From a virus, in the IMG/VR virus record IMGVR_UViG_3300049043_000091, positions 1 to 48,362 of that record: 48,362 nt of DNA; one strand, 5' to 3'. Position numbers and translations under genes: made by a program. This document shows positions 6,778-16,032 of this stretch, in pieces (position 1 is the stretch's first letter; the number at the start of each line of letters is the position of its first letter). A model generated the notes under the pieces. It searched no databases. It was not told the DNA's origin and worked only from the letters and a program-made list of their open reading frames with translations.

Positions 6778-8219
6778 GCGTCGGCCCTCTGCGGGTCGCC
6801 GTTCTCATCGAGCGTGCCGCCGTAATTCACTTCCGGCGTGAAGTCGACGAAGAGCCCCAGTTCCTTCTGGAGCGCGATCTCGGCCGCACGCTGCCGCAAC
6901 TCGACATCCCAACGCTTGCCCTGCCGGGCGTATTCAGCGGCGAGAGTGGTCGTGTGCGTGCGGAGGCGCGTCTCGGCGGCGTTGGCTTCCTTCGCCGGGT
7001 CGACGTGATCCTTGCCGTCCCACACCCAGCCCCAATTCCATTCGGAGAATGGCGGCATCCCGGCAGGCAGCAGGCCCGCGAGCGAGGCTTCGTTGACCCA
7101 TGCGGAGAGCAGGCGATCGAGCATCGTCCGCTCCAGGTGGTCGCGCTCGACGCGCTGATTCATCGCGTAGACCTGATGGTCCATCCGACCGCTCGCATAG
7201 TTGTAGGACGACGAATCGAGGGCCGCGACGTTCTTCGGCAGTTGCAGACAGCGAGCGATCTCGCCAAGGATGCACTGCACAAACGCCGGATATTGCGTCG
7301 TCGGCTGCTCGGCCTTCAGTTGCGAGATGTCCCAGCCTTCGGGCAGCGTGGTAAGAGTCCGCTTGCTGATCTCCAGAGCCGCGAACGACTCGACCTCGTC
7401 AACCTCCGCAGCCGGGGAGTTACTGTGAATGAACGCAGCCAAGTCGGCCGCCGTCTCCGCAGCGGCGATTACGGCCTCGGTGTAGCGACGGAGTTGGCCG
7501 AATAGCTTGAGCGCGGGGGCGACCTCGGGGACGCCGCGATGCTGGCCCGGCCGCGAGGGCTTGAACCAATGCACCATCTGCGCCGCCGGCACCCGCTGAA
7601 ACTCCAGCGTGTTGACGCGGAAGTTTGCGCCAGGGTGGAAGTTCAAGACTTGATAGGCGATGACGTTGCCGATCTGGTCGAACTCAACGCCGTCGACCGT
7701 GTTGCCCTCGGGCGTGATCGTCGACGACATGAGCTCGGTCGGCGTCGCCACCATCTCGGCCTCGACAAGCCGAACGTCCAGCGTGACGCCGGCGAGCCGG
7801 GGATTCGTGATCATCAGTGCGAACGCTTCGCCGTCGACGACCAAGGCTTCCCGCATCGTCCGCAACTTGGCGGGCAGGTCGATCGTCCAGCCCCAATCAA
7901 AGAACAACCGCTCGACGAGCCGGTCGGCTTCCGCGTCGCCCGTGTCGAGTTGCAGCCGGGGGCCGGTGCCGATGAGGTCGTTCGCCAGCGTCGATGAGAT
8001 GCCCGCGAGGTAGGAGTTATTCGCCCGCTCGTAGCGAGCCCGGTTCCTCAGAGTCCGCCGCACCGAAGGCGACAGGGCCGCGTCAGCCGAGAACGAATCG
8101 GCGTTGGCCCAGTGCCGGTAGTCGTCGCCCTTTTCAGCGGCGTCGAAGCGCGCACGAACGACCGGAACCACCGCCGGGCGGGGCGTCTGCTTCCCTCGGA
8201 ACAGGTCGAGAAACGCCAC
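6774..8219 (-). CDS. Portal protein, lambda gpB family
   Basis: A complete 481-residue portal protein. The N-terminus MAFLDLFRGKQ, the motif RARYERANNSYLAGISSTLA and the GEAFALMITNP region match the lambda-type portal family (Phage_portal_2). Portals form the dodecameric ring at one capsid vertex through which DNA enters and leaves and to which the tail connector binds. The frame is unbroken over its full length. It follows the gpW-like gene with no gap and overlaps the 17-residue peptide gene by ATGA. Confidence 0.93.
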   Translation of the reverse strand: MAFLDLFRGKQTPRPAVVPVVRARFDAAEKGDDYRHWANADSFSADAALSPSVRRTLRNRARYERANNSYLAGISSTLANDLIGTGPRLQLDTGDAEADRLVERLFFDWGWTIDLPAKLRTMREALVVDGEAFALMITNPRLAGVTLDVRLVEAEMVATPTELMSSTITPEGNTVDGVEFDQIGNVIAYQVLNFHPGANFRVNTLEFQRVPAAQMVHWFKPSRPGQHRGVPEVAPALKLFGQLRRYTEAVIAAAETAADLAAFIHSNSPAAEVDEVESFAALEISKRTLTTLPEGWDISQLKAEQPTTQYPAFVQCILGEIARCLQLPKNVAALDSSSYNYASGRMDHQVYAMNQRVERDHLERTMLDRLLSAWVNEASLAGLLPAGMPPFSEWNWGWVWDGKDHVDPAKEANAAETRLRTHTTTLAAEYARQGKRWDVELRQRAAEIALQKELGLFVDFTPEVNYGGTLDENGDPQRADA

Positions 8220-8423
8220 TCAGATAGTCCCCGGAGGGATGATGCGGTTGAACCGAAGGCCGCGATGCTTGTTGGCAGACGAAGCCGCAGCCTTGGCGGC
8301 GAGGTACTTGTCGGCCTCGATGATCTGCTCGAGGTCGTGCGCCTCGACCTCTCCCGCGTCCGTGCGGACGCGCTTCGGGCCGACTGCCGCTTCGGCGAGC
8401 TTGTTGGATACTTCGTCGCTCAT
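8220..8423 (-). CDS. gpW-like head-tail joining protein
   Basis: A 67-residue protein starting MSDEVSNKLAEAAVGPKRV and containing DLEQIIEADKYLAAKAAA and GLRFNRIIPPGTI. Length and position directly upstream of the portal fit lambda gpW-type joining proteins, where the helical hairpin is followed by a short beta element. The frame stays open for 40 codons upstream of this ATG, but this start gives the family length and a compact protein. Confidence 0.7.
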   Translation of the reverse strand: MSDEVSNKLAEAAVGPKRVRTDAGEVEAHDLEQIIEADKYLAAKAAASSANKHRGLRFNRIIPPGTI

Positions 8424-8472
8424 ACCAGCGACGGTAGACCGACACAGGGGGTAGACCGTAGGGGGTCTAGCC

Positions 8473-8890
8473 TCAGACCAGCGACCATTCCCCGTCGCGA
8501 CGTTCGTAGAGGCTCGCGTCCACCACACCCAGCCGGCGAGCAATGTCCGCCGTCACTGGCGAGAAGACGGCGAGCTCCTCCGCGCCGTCGATCACGCCAG
8601 CACGCCAGGAAGAAACGCCGATAGCGCCGTGGCTATGCCACGCCCCCGGTGCCGCTCGCCCGTAAACATCTCGAGCGTCTGGTGGTTGTTCCAGACGTGC
8701 GAGCACGCCCACCCAAGCAAGGCTCCGTCCTCGTGCCACAAGGCAATCGGCGTGTCCGACGAGCCGTTGCCGTCGAGAATCCGCCGCACTTCGAGGTTGA
8801 ATTCGCTCCCGGCTTCGTCAGCCGGTAGCAGATGGCGAGAGCGTCTTGGGGCTCCATGCCGTCAACGGTCGTGAGGATGATGCTTGGCAT
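8473..8890 (-). CDS. GNAT-family acetyltransferase-like protein (frame broken)
   Basis: The three reading frames together give about 139 residues of a GNAT fold: MPSIILTTVDGMEPQDALA at the start, ALWHEDGALLGWACSHVW (beta strands 2-4), then FTGERHRGRGIATALSAFL, whose HRGRGIA loop is the acetyl-CoA pyrophosphate-binding motif A. The end reads FSPVTADIARRLGV and EWSLV. Two single-base indels (near 8590 and 8810) explain the frame changes. It lies between terminase and the head-tail genes, which suggests a virion or host-modifying role, but the substrate cannot be predicted. Confidence 0.7.
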
Positions 8891-8911
8891 CCTCGCAACA
8901 TGTCAGGCGTG

Positions 8912-11076
8912 TCAAGCGCCGAGCCTCTTCACCGTGATCGTCTTCCGGCCGCCGGGGCCGCTCGGAAGGGCCGCCTTCCGCCGCTGCCGACCTCCGGCCT
9001 CCGTCGCCACCGGCTGCACGCCCGCGATGCTCGCCGCCACCGCAGCGCCGACGAGGCAATCGAGCCAGTGGTTGTCCCTGCCAGCCATCTTCCATTCGTC
9101 GACCACCCTGCCACGGGCCTCGGTCCTCACCGGGTATTCGCTCGTCAGGTGCTCGAATAGGAGATCGTGCTGACCGGCGTGGAACGCGATCGCCTCTGGG
9201 TCGCCCATCTGCAACCGCAGGCGAGCCGCCACGAAGGTCTTGTAGAAATTCGTGTCATAGAGCACCGACCGCTGGCCCTCGCTGATCTGACCGATTTTCC
9301 AATTCAGCCCGATGCGGTCGCCCCGGCTTTTCTTTTCGCCGATCGGCTGGCTCGACGCGCCGATGCCTTTGCCGTGGCTCGGCAGGATCGCACCCGCGAA
9401 CGCCGACCGCCGGCAAAACGTCCGCACAGTCGGCGTGCTGTTGCCCCAGTTGGCGTCGATCATCATCTGCGTGATCCGCATCGCCGCACCGTCCTCGCGT
9501 TTCCAATCACGGCCCATGAGCAACTGCGACACCTGCTCGAGACCGGCGTGGAGCGACGCCTCGAAGCCCGCACCCTTTGCCGCCTGGGAAAGCGTCCGCT
9601 TCGCGTGCTTCGCCTCAAAGAAACTCGACGCCTGATCTGGATAGCAGCCGTAGGCAACGACGTGACCTCCGAAACTCTGGTTCCACGAGGCGACCAGCCA
9701 GAAGAGGAGTTTCTCTTGAACGTCCACAAACGCCGTGAGCGTCTGGTGGTCGAGTGGGATTTTCCCACGCGGGACGTTCGTCACCCGCGTTGCCAGTTCT
9801 TTCGGCGTCAGCCGGCCAACGTCCCCTTCTTGGATAATGGGCTCGTTCTGGAACTCCGACGCGAATGCCGACTCGCCGCGGTCGATTCGCAGATTCCAGC
9901 AATGCTGCACCGCCGAAAGCTCGTCTGGGTTCCTGACGCTCGGGCCACGCCACGCGAGCCCCGGCGTCCATCTGCTCGCGACGCTCGGCATAGAAGGCGT
10001 CCGCCTCGCCCGTGCCCGTTCCGGCACGCTGCCCTTCGCGGCGGAGCTCGGCGTATTGCGCCCACAAATCCTCCGAGGTCGGCCACTCGTAAATGAGCTT
10101 CGTTCGCTCGCCCTGCCACGCCGGATGCTGCTTGCGGTCGAGGAGCCGGTCGGCAAGATCGTCGGGCTTCACCACGGTCACAGTGCAGAGCCCTGCGATC
10201 TTCGCCCCAGGCCCGGCGAGCCCAAGAATCGCCCCCTTTAGCACCGCCTCGCGCGTCGCCACCTGCGACGGGCTGTTGGCGGCTTTCGTCGCTCTGCGGG
10301 TCGTCAATCAGCACGAGGCCTCGGGCGTGCCTTGCGGCCGTCTGCCGCACGCTTGGCGCTCATGCCGCGGATGCGGCCCGTGATGCCAGCCACGCGAATG
10401 ATGCCGCCCGTGGCCTTGCTGCCGGGGATCGTCGGGAATTGAACCTCGTTGGCGGTCCATTCGATGTTGGTCGGCTTGCCCTTGTAGAGTTGCCCCTTGG
10501 CCCGCTGGTGGATTTTTTCGAGGGCGACGATCGGAAAGACCGCTTCGGGGAAATCCTCAAGCAGGCGGTCGTTGGTTTCGCACTCGACCTTGATCGAGTC
10601 GAGCATCGTGCGGGCGTGCTCCTCGTCGGCCCCGATGATCGCCACGAAGTCGCGGTATCCGTAGAGCAGGGACCAGAGCGCCGCCGTCTCCACAAGGCTG
10701 GTCTTGCCGCTGCCGCGGGGCATGGCAAAAGCAAAGAGCCCGCCATCTCGGACGCTCGTTTCGATTGCCTTGATGACGCGCAGGTGATCCGGCGACCACG
10801 CCAGGCTGAAGGTGGCCGGGAATACTCTTGGCAGAACGCTTGAAACGAATCGGCGGCGCGGGCCTTCCGCTCGGCGTCTACGATCGCCGGGAGTTGCCCG
10901 ATGTCGCGTCCGCTCTCCGAGAGCTCGGCCTGGCGGGCGGCTGCCCGCTCCTTGTGCGACTCGTAAGCCGTCGGCCCGCCGCCAACTCGCCGCGTCGCCT
11001 GCGTGATCGCCCGCAGTTGCTTGCGGAGTTCACGCTCCTTCTCGCGGGCACGTTTGAGAACGTCATTGTCGCTCAT
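8912..11076 (-). CDS. Terminase large subunit, GpA-like (several indels)
   Basis: About 720 residues assembled over several indels. A charged helical N-terminus (MSDNDVLKRAREKERELRK) precedes the ATPase domain with Walker A MPRGSGKTSLVE and Walker B GLVLIDDPQSDE. The nuclease domain ends with DNHWLDCLVGAAVAA, the typical acidic/His motif of GpA-type terminases, and the C-terminus is basic (GGRKTITVKRLGA). The enzyme cuts concatemeric phage DNA and pumps it into the prohead. The start at 11076 overlaps the upstream methyltransferase stop by ATGA. No separate small subunit gene is recognised; the extended N-terminus may do part of that job. Confidence 0.88.
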
Positions 11077-12268
11077 TCATTTGCCAGCGTGGCCTTCTTG
11101 CCGGTGAGCGTCTCCCACCGCTTCACGATCACGTCGCAGTAGGCCGGGCTGATCTCCATGCCGTAGCAGCGGCGGCCCAGTTGCTCGGCGGCGATGAGCG
11201 TGGTGCCGGAACCGAGGAACGGGTCGTAGACGGTTTCTCCTTTCTGGAGCCGTCGTTTACGGCCTGTGCCCACAGTGCCACGGGCTTCATTGTCGGATGC
11301 TCGCGGTTTGCCTTTGGCCTGTCGTACTTCCAGAGCGTCGTCCGCGTGCGGTCGGAGTTTTTGTGACGGTCGCCTGGAATCCACCCAAACAGGATCGGTT
11401 CGTGCTGGTAGTGGTACTCGCTGTGACCGAGAACCATCGAGTCCTTCGCCCAGACCATGATCTGCCGCAGGATGCCGCGACGCTTCCAGTCGTCGGCAAA
11501 AGAATATGCAACGGTCTCGCCGGGACCGTTGCATACCAGTAGGCACCGGCACGGCAGTTGGCCTCGGCGTTGTCAAACGCCGCGACAACGAGAGCCGTTA
11601 GGTCTTCCTCGCCCAGTTCGTCGTTCTCGACCTTGAGTGCATCCTTCGTCTTGCCGACGTAGGAGACTCCGTATGGCGGGTCGCTGAGAACCATGTCAGC
11701 CTGCCCCCCCCATAAGTTTCCCAACCTGCGCAGCATCGGTGGAGTCGCCGCACAGCAGCCGATGCTCGCCAAGAATCCACAGGTCGCCGGGCTTCGTGAT
11801 CGGGTCGGCTGGAGGCTCTGGCACCTCGTCCTCGACAACTTTTTTGGCTTCGTCTTGGTAGAGCCCGGCTTCGTCGGCGAGGTCCGCAAGCAGTTGCTGC
11901 ACGTCGGGCGAGCCGGTGTCGATCTCGCGGAGGATGGCGTCGAGCTTCGTCTTGTCGGCCTCGGCCATCGCGGCGAGCGGGTCCAGCGTGGCGAGCACCT
12001 TGTCGCCCTCGGCCTCGTCCACGTCGAGCACGAGCACCGGGACGATTTCCTCACCCAGCGTCTCGGCTCGGAGATGCCCGTCGAGGAGCATGAGCGAGCC
12101 GTCCTCCAGTTCGCGGGCCAGCACCGCGTCGGCGATGCCGACCTCGGACAGCAAGCCGCGGAGGGCGTTGGCCTGGGCCTCGGGGTGCGTCCGCCAGTTC
12201 TTGGGGTTGGGGCGTAGTTCTGAAGCCGGAACGCGGCGGAGCTCGCGGATTCGGTCGCGGATTTTCAT
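11073..12268 (-). CDS. ParB-like domain fused to a beta-class DNA methyltransferase
   Basis: About 398 residues. The N-terminal 110 are ParB/Srx-like (RRVPASELRPNPKNWRTHPE, then LMLLDGHLRAETLGEEIVP with the GHLR motif). After an acidic linker the methyltransferase starts with WILGEHRLLCGDSTD, has the catalytic motif SDPPYGVSY and later DPFLGSGTTLIAAEQLGRRC (SAM-binding motif I). Motif order IV then I makes it a beta-class N6-adenine or N4-cytosine enzyme. Frames change at an 8-base C run (11704-11711) and near 11500 and 11250. Such fusions occur beside terminase genes in many phages and probably protect or mark phage DNA before packaging. Confidence 0.87.
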
Positions 12269-12484
12269 GCGGGCTTCCTAGGGCAAGTGGTGGCCCCTGA
12301 CGGGCGCGGTAGAAAGAAAGTCAGTCGCGTTTTAGGGTGGCTCGCCGTGGAGGCTTCCGTCGATTTTCGCCGGGAGAACCTACCCCACTAGTGGGTATTG
12401 GGGTGGTGTTGCATTTTGCAACACCCAAACAATCGACGTTTTCCCCGTGTTTTTCGCATATCGCATGTGTTTCGCCCTTGTTTT
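12269..12484. promoter_or_regulatory. Intergenic gap with two perfect dyads, likely late/head operon control region
   Basis: This is one of the few long gaps in the minus-strand gene series, between RusA and the head operon. It holds a 12-bp palindrome CCCACTAGTGGG (12384-12395) and, nine bases on, a perfect 9-bp inverted repeat GGTGTTGCA-TTT-TGCAACACC (12405-12425). No T-run follows either, so operator or structured leader is more likely than terminator. No clear sigma-70 promoter could be picked. The upstream part near 12430-12480 is T/C-rich. Confidence 0.5.
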
Positions 12485-12893
12485 CTAGGGCTTTTCGCAC
12501 TTCACGCTCACGATGGTCAACGCATCGTCTCCAAATGCTTTCTCTACAGTCAACCTCTTCACGTTCGCGTCATCGCCCATGACCTCTTGCAACGAATCAA
12601 GCACGGCTTTTGCAAGGTTGTCTACGTCTGGCCTTGGCAGCCTTGGTGCTGTTGCCTTCACGCCCTTCTTCGTCATGTGCGATTTCGGACGCTTGAACGT
12701 CGCCTCGATGAACACCTCCACTGGTTCGTCTTGTGGCTTCAGACCCGCTCTCATCGCCTCTAGTGCGATCTGCTTGCGGTACGCATGAACTGGGTGCTTC
12801 GCTGGCACATACGCACGGGCAAACCCGCCCCGCGTCGAGACCTCGTGGCCTCGGCTGCGGGACGGGCTCGCCCTGTACGGTGAACGTGATCAC
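12485..12893 (-). CDS. RusA-family Holliday junction resolvase
   Basis: A GTG start at 12893 (VITFTVQGEPVPQPRPR) overlaps the upstream stop by GTGA. After an indel near 12810-12830 the protein continues as MPAKHPVHAYRKQI, then PRPDVDNLAKAVLDSL, which carries the conserved D-x-D-N-x-x-K active-site motif of RusA, and GDDANVKRL. RusA dimers cut four-way DNA junctions, here likely resolving recombination intermediates or branched concatemers before packaging. Length about 136 residues fits the family (about 120). Confidence 0.88.
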
Positions 12894-13186
12894 TCGTAGC
12901 GGATCACCGCGAACCACATCCGCTTGACGGGCGACCACGCGACGCCCTTCTCGACGATCCTGTATCGCCCGTAGAAGCAACAGTTTCGCTCTGCCGCCTG
13001 TGGCGTCGGCCCCATGCCGATTCCCTCTCGCCGGCCACCAGAGCGTCCACAGTGACGCAGGATGCCCGTGCGAGCCATCGTCTCCGCGTCATCCTGGGCC
13101 GTCGTGATCGTCGTCGTGACGATCGTCGTGTCAGCCAGGGCAACGCCGCCGCAAATCATCGCAACCGCCAGGAAAAAACTTCTCAT
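12890..13186 (-). CDS. Small secreted cysteine-containing protein
   Basis: A 98-residue protein with a clear Sec signal peptide (MRSFFLAVAMICGGVALADT, cleavage likely after ALA). The mature part has a Thr-rich start, a GMGPTPQAAERNCCFYG segment and a C-terminal VAWSPVKRMWFAVIRYE. The ATG at 13186 has a strong AGGAGG site six bases upstream, which decides the start over an in-frame upstream ATG. No family is recognised. Export suggests a role at the envelope, for example superinfection exclusion, but this is a guess. Confidence 0.6.
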   Translation of the reverse strand: MRSFFLAVAMICGGVALADTTIVTTTITTAQDDAETMARTGILRHCGRSGGRREGIGMGPTPQAAERNCCFYGRYRIVEKGVAWSPVKRMWFAVIRYE

Positions 13187-13244
13187 CCGTGAACCTCCTT
13201 CAGGGGTCGGGGGTCTTTTTCCGCTCGCCATCATCGTTTGGCCG

Positions 13245-13461
13245 TCAAGTCTCACGGCGCTTCGCGGCGAAGTGCTTTCGTCGCACTTCACGTTTGCGGG
13301 CTCGGATCTCTTCGGGCGTCGGGTCTGCCAACCGCTTCACGTTCCGGCATGTTGTGCTTGCGTCGCAGTTGATGCAGCCGGCTGCGACCGATGCCGAGGT
13401 GCCTCGCAATTTCGTCCGCAGGCACCCCGGCAACCCACATCTCTCGAAGCGTCTCGATCAT
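13245..13461 (-). CDS. Small helix-turn-helix protein (GcrA/resolvase-like)
   Basis: MIETLREMWVAGVPADEIA then RHLGIGRSRLHQLRRKHNMP forms a helix-turn-helix of the kind in GcrA and Hin-type proteins (W-x-x-G-x-x-x-x-x-I-A-x-x-L-G). After an indel near 13340 it ends RLADPTPEEIRARKREVRRK and stops at 13245, giving about 72 residues with a very basic tail. The ATG at 13461 overlaps the DnaN stop by ATGA. It is likely a phage transcription regulator acting on DNA near the clamp or head operon. Confidence 0.6.
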
Positions 13462-14605
13462 GCGTCCTTCGCAAGCGGCATGATGACCGTCCGAACGTCC
13501 TCCGACCGCAGGATCACCGAACTCTCGGCGTCCTTCGCCATGAGCGTGATCGTCTCGGCCGAGTCGATGCTGCCGCAGCGAAGCCACCCGAGCACGAAGC
13601 GAGGATCGAGCTTCACCGTGCAGGCGTGGCCCGCCTCAACCAGTTCGCACGTCGCGGACGATTCGCCGAACTCTGCCGAGCGGCTGCTGAGAAACAGCCC
13701 TTCCTTGGAGATCGTAAAATCGGTGCCCTTGCTCGCCTCGCTCGCACAAATAGCGGCCATTTCGCAGGCGTGCGTGAGAGCCCCGGCCACGACCAGCGAC
13801 GGCGTCACCGCGTGCTCGCTCTCGACATCACGCCAGCGCGGGAATCGTCCCTCGACGAGCCTGGCCCTCACGATCGTCTCGTCGACCGTGGCGACCAGTT
13901 CGCGGCCCGTCGTCTCCAGTTGCACCGCCTCGGCCCCCTTGGCGAGCCGCACGAGCGTGTCGATCGCAGCCCGTGGGGCAAGCGTTTCGCTGTCGTCGCA
14001 GTCCTGCTCGATCTCGCACGATGCGGCGCAGAGCCGGCGGCCGTCCGTCGCGACACAGGTGAGCGTGCCGTATGGCTCTTCCTTGTCTTTCGGACGGCAA
14101 AACTCAACGAGCACAGCCCCGAGAGCAAAGCGGCTGCTGTCGGCGTCGGTCGCGAACCGCACGGCGTTCATCATCGACACGAACTGGTCCGCCGGCAGCT
14201 TGGCGATTGCCTTGGAGTTGGCGTAGTCGCCCGATGGGAATTCCTTCGCGTCCTCAACCGGGAGCCGCCAGGTGCCGCTGCCGCCTTGCACGACGCAGCA
14301 CGACCCGTCGACCGTCAGCGTCACCTCGTCAGAGCCGACCAAGCTGCCCACGATGGCAGACAGCCGCTGAAAGGGCAGCAAAAAGGCCGGGCCGTCCGCG
14401 CGGGCAGCGGTGCCGTTATCCGCAGTTCGAGATCCGTCGCCGTGATCGTGCCGTCAGCGATCAGCACGTTGGCGAGAATCGGCTTCGGGCTTCGCGTGGG
14501 GACTGCGGCCGCCACTGCGCGGAGCCCAGAGGCGAGGTCGCTCGCCGCCAACTGTATGCCACCGATCGGGGTCTTTCGTCGGGTCTTCGTCGCTGTCGCT
14601 GTCAT
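13458..14605 (-). CDS. dnaN: DNA polymerase III beta subunit (DnaN) homolog, phage-encoded sliding clamp
   Basis: About 382 residues, close to the usual 366 of bacterial beta clamps. The start at 14605 (MTATATKTRRKTPIGGIQLA, with AAGGA nine bases upstream) leads into VPTRSPKPILANVLI and TATDLELRI, the first clamp repeat. After an indel near 14390 the second and third domains follow (ADQFVSMMNAVRFATDAD, VATDGRRLCAASCEI, PRWRDVESEH). The C-terminus VRTVIMPLAKDA keeps the V-x-x-x-I-M-P-L-x segment that forms the protein-binding pocket of clamps. It would load on DNA and tether polymerases. No phage DNA polymerase was found, so it probably works with host proteins. Confidence 0.88.
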
Positions 14606-14711
14606 TGCTCGCATCCTTTCGAGAAAGTGAACCAACCAAGACCCCAGCGGCGAACGTCACCGCCTGGGCCATACCGAAAAACGAGAGGGCCGTGAGATCG
14701 TGGATCGTCAT
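14454..14711 (-). CDS. Possible small membrane protein overlapping the start of dnaN
   Basis: The frame begins MTIHDLTALSFFGMAQAVTF and continues AAGVLVGSLSRKD, a single membrane helix, followed by an acidic Ser/Asp stretch. Its start overlaps the upstream stop by ATGA. The last 50 codons overlap dnaN, which is unusual; an indel might shorten it so that it ends near the dnaN start. Real as a membrane peptide is plausible; the length is doubtful. Confidence 0.4.
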   Translation of the reverse strand: MTIHDLTALSFFGMAQAVTFAAGVLVGSLSRKDASNDSDSDEDPTKDPDRWHTVGGERPRLWAPRSGGRSPHAKPEADSRQRADR

Positions 14712-14920
14712 CGGGCCGCCTCTATGCGTTCGAGCCTGAGCTCTAGCCGCTCAATGGCTTGAGCGAGCCGAAACTGCTGTTTGTGCATCTTGCGAATCGT
14801 GTCCGCGTTCATTTCGAGGATGAGGCGGCTGTTGTCGTCCACGTCTTCCATCCACGCCTGGAGCGGCAGCCATATCGGCGACGATGAGGGGGGAGGCAGT
14901 TTGTATGGCTTGTCGCTCAT
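14708..14920 (-). CDS. Small coiled-coil protein
   Basis: A 70-residue protein with a proline-rich N-terminus (KPYKLPPPSSSPIWLPLQ) and a long charged C-terminal helix (FRLAQAIERLELRLERIEAA) with a clear heptad pattern. The ATG at 14920 overlaps the LexA-like stop by ATGA and its stop overlaps the next start. Likely oligomeric. No known family; conserved position between a DNA-binding protein and the clamp suggests a replication accessory role, which is inference only. Confidence 0.55.
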   Translation of the reverse strand: MSDKPYKLPPPSSSPIWLPLQAWMEDVDDNSRLILEMNADTIRKMHKQQFRLAQAIERLELRLERIEAAR

Positions 14921-15164
14921 CGCACACCCCCAATCGGGCGAATCGTGCGGGCCTGACGCTCAGTGCGAGTGATCCAACCGCGACGCTCCAGCGTCTTCAG
15001 GTGGCACTCCACGCCGTTAGGCGAGGCGATGTCGAGAATCCCGCAAAGCTCGCGCACCGTGGGGGCGAAGCCTTTGGCGTCGATGTGGTCGACAATGGCG
15101 TCGTACACGCGGCGCCGCAGGCGTCGGTGATCGGCTCGGGGGCGGTGGGGGCTTTGGTGGTCAT
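14917..15164 (-). CDS. LexA-type DNA-binding domain protein without protease domain
   Basis: VYDAIVDHIDAKGFAPTVRE followed by LCGILDIASPNGVECHLKTL and ERRGWITRTERQARTIRPIG is the winged helix-turn-helix of LexA (compare the family pattern GYPPTVREI and HLKALERKG). There is no autocleavage domain. The N-terminus MTTKAPTAPEPITDA joins through an indel near 15110. At about 81 residues it could bind SOS-type boxes as a stand-alone repressor or antagonist. It precedes dnaN in the operon. Confidence 0.75.
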
Positions 15165-16032
15165 GTGTTCTCTTCCTTGAGTTTCAGGGACGATGCAAGC
15201 GCAACGGCTTCGTTGCCGTTGCGTTGTCCTTTCCGCCAGAGCGCGTACTCGGAATCGGTCATCTGGCGGCCGGCATCGCCGCGCCACCAACGCTTTTTGG
15301 CTGGGTCTTGAGCAGGGGGCTGGGCCTTGTTGCCGGGCTCCCTGTGCGTCCCGCCGTGATCCTGGCACTTCGTCAGCCAGACAGTCGTCAGCCAACGTCG
15401 CCAGTTCGACTTGCGTGCCTTCTTTGGGTTCGCCTTAAGCCACTGGGTGGCTTTTGCGAGTTCGACGGGAAGATCAGCCGCCGGGTAAGCCTGTGACCAT
15501 TCAGCATGGTCAGCGTCGGTGATTCCCTCCCAGCCCGATTCCGCAGACCACCGAAGCGGATCGGGGTGGCTTCGAGCCAGACCGCGTAGCGGGCTTGCTC
15601 GGAGCAACCAAAGGATTAGAGGTAGAAGGATTAAAGGTAGAAGGATATAAGGCGCAAACCGCAGTTATTTTTCCCGGCTCGCCGTGAATTTTCACGATTT
15701 CGCCTGAGTCGGCCGCCGGAATGCCATTTGGCTGCTCGGATGGGTGGCATCGCTGGTGTTCGGTGAACGTCGGTATCTCTAGGTAGTTCCGATCCCCGAC
15801 GCGGTAGGCGACCACGAAACCTGCGCGACTCAAGCTGCCCCAGCAGGGCGACGATGTCGCAGTTGTCGTACGGGAACAGTTCCGCCTTGATACGAAGAGG
15901 GCGGCATTCGAGACGGCCCTGCGAGTCGGCGAGCGTCCAGAGCCCCGCGAAGAGCAGGCGGGCCATCGGCTCGCACTCGGCCAGGTGCTCATTCTTGAAG
16001 AACGAGGGCTTGAGGCTACGGGTTCGTGCCAT
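15161..16032 (-). CDS. Replication-initiation/replisome-organiser-like protein (frames broken)
   Basis: Starts MARTRSLKPSFFKNEHLAEC and EPMARLLFAGLWTLADSQGR, a winged-helix beginning shared by phage replisome organisers and DnaD-like initiators, with LRIKAELFPYDNCDIVALLG. After an indel near 15825 it reads VVAYRVGDRNYLEIPTFTEH, then a Ser/Pro-rich linker, and after another near 15570 the C-terminal WLKANPKKARKSNWRRWLTT segment typical of such proteins. Length about 290 residues. It probably binds the phage origin and recruits the host helicase. Confidence 0.7.

Noticed and set aside
5464-6841. Long plus-strand frames opposite the capsid, portal and terminase genes
   Set aside because: They are GC-rich antisense shadows with Arg/Ala/Pro-biased composition and no motifs; the minus-strand proteins are recognised families.
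12384-12425. Rho-independent terminator in the gap before the head operon
   Set aside because: The dyads are strong but no T-run follows on either strand.
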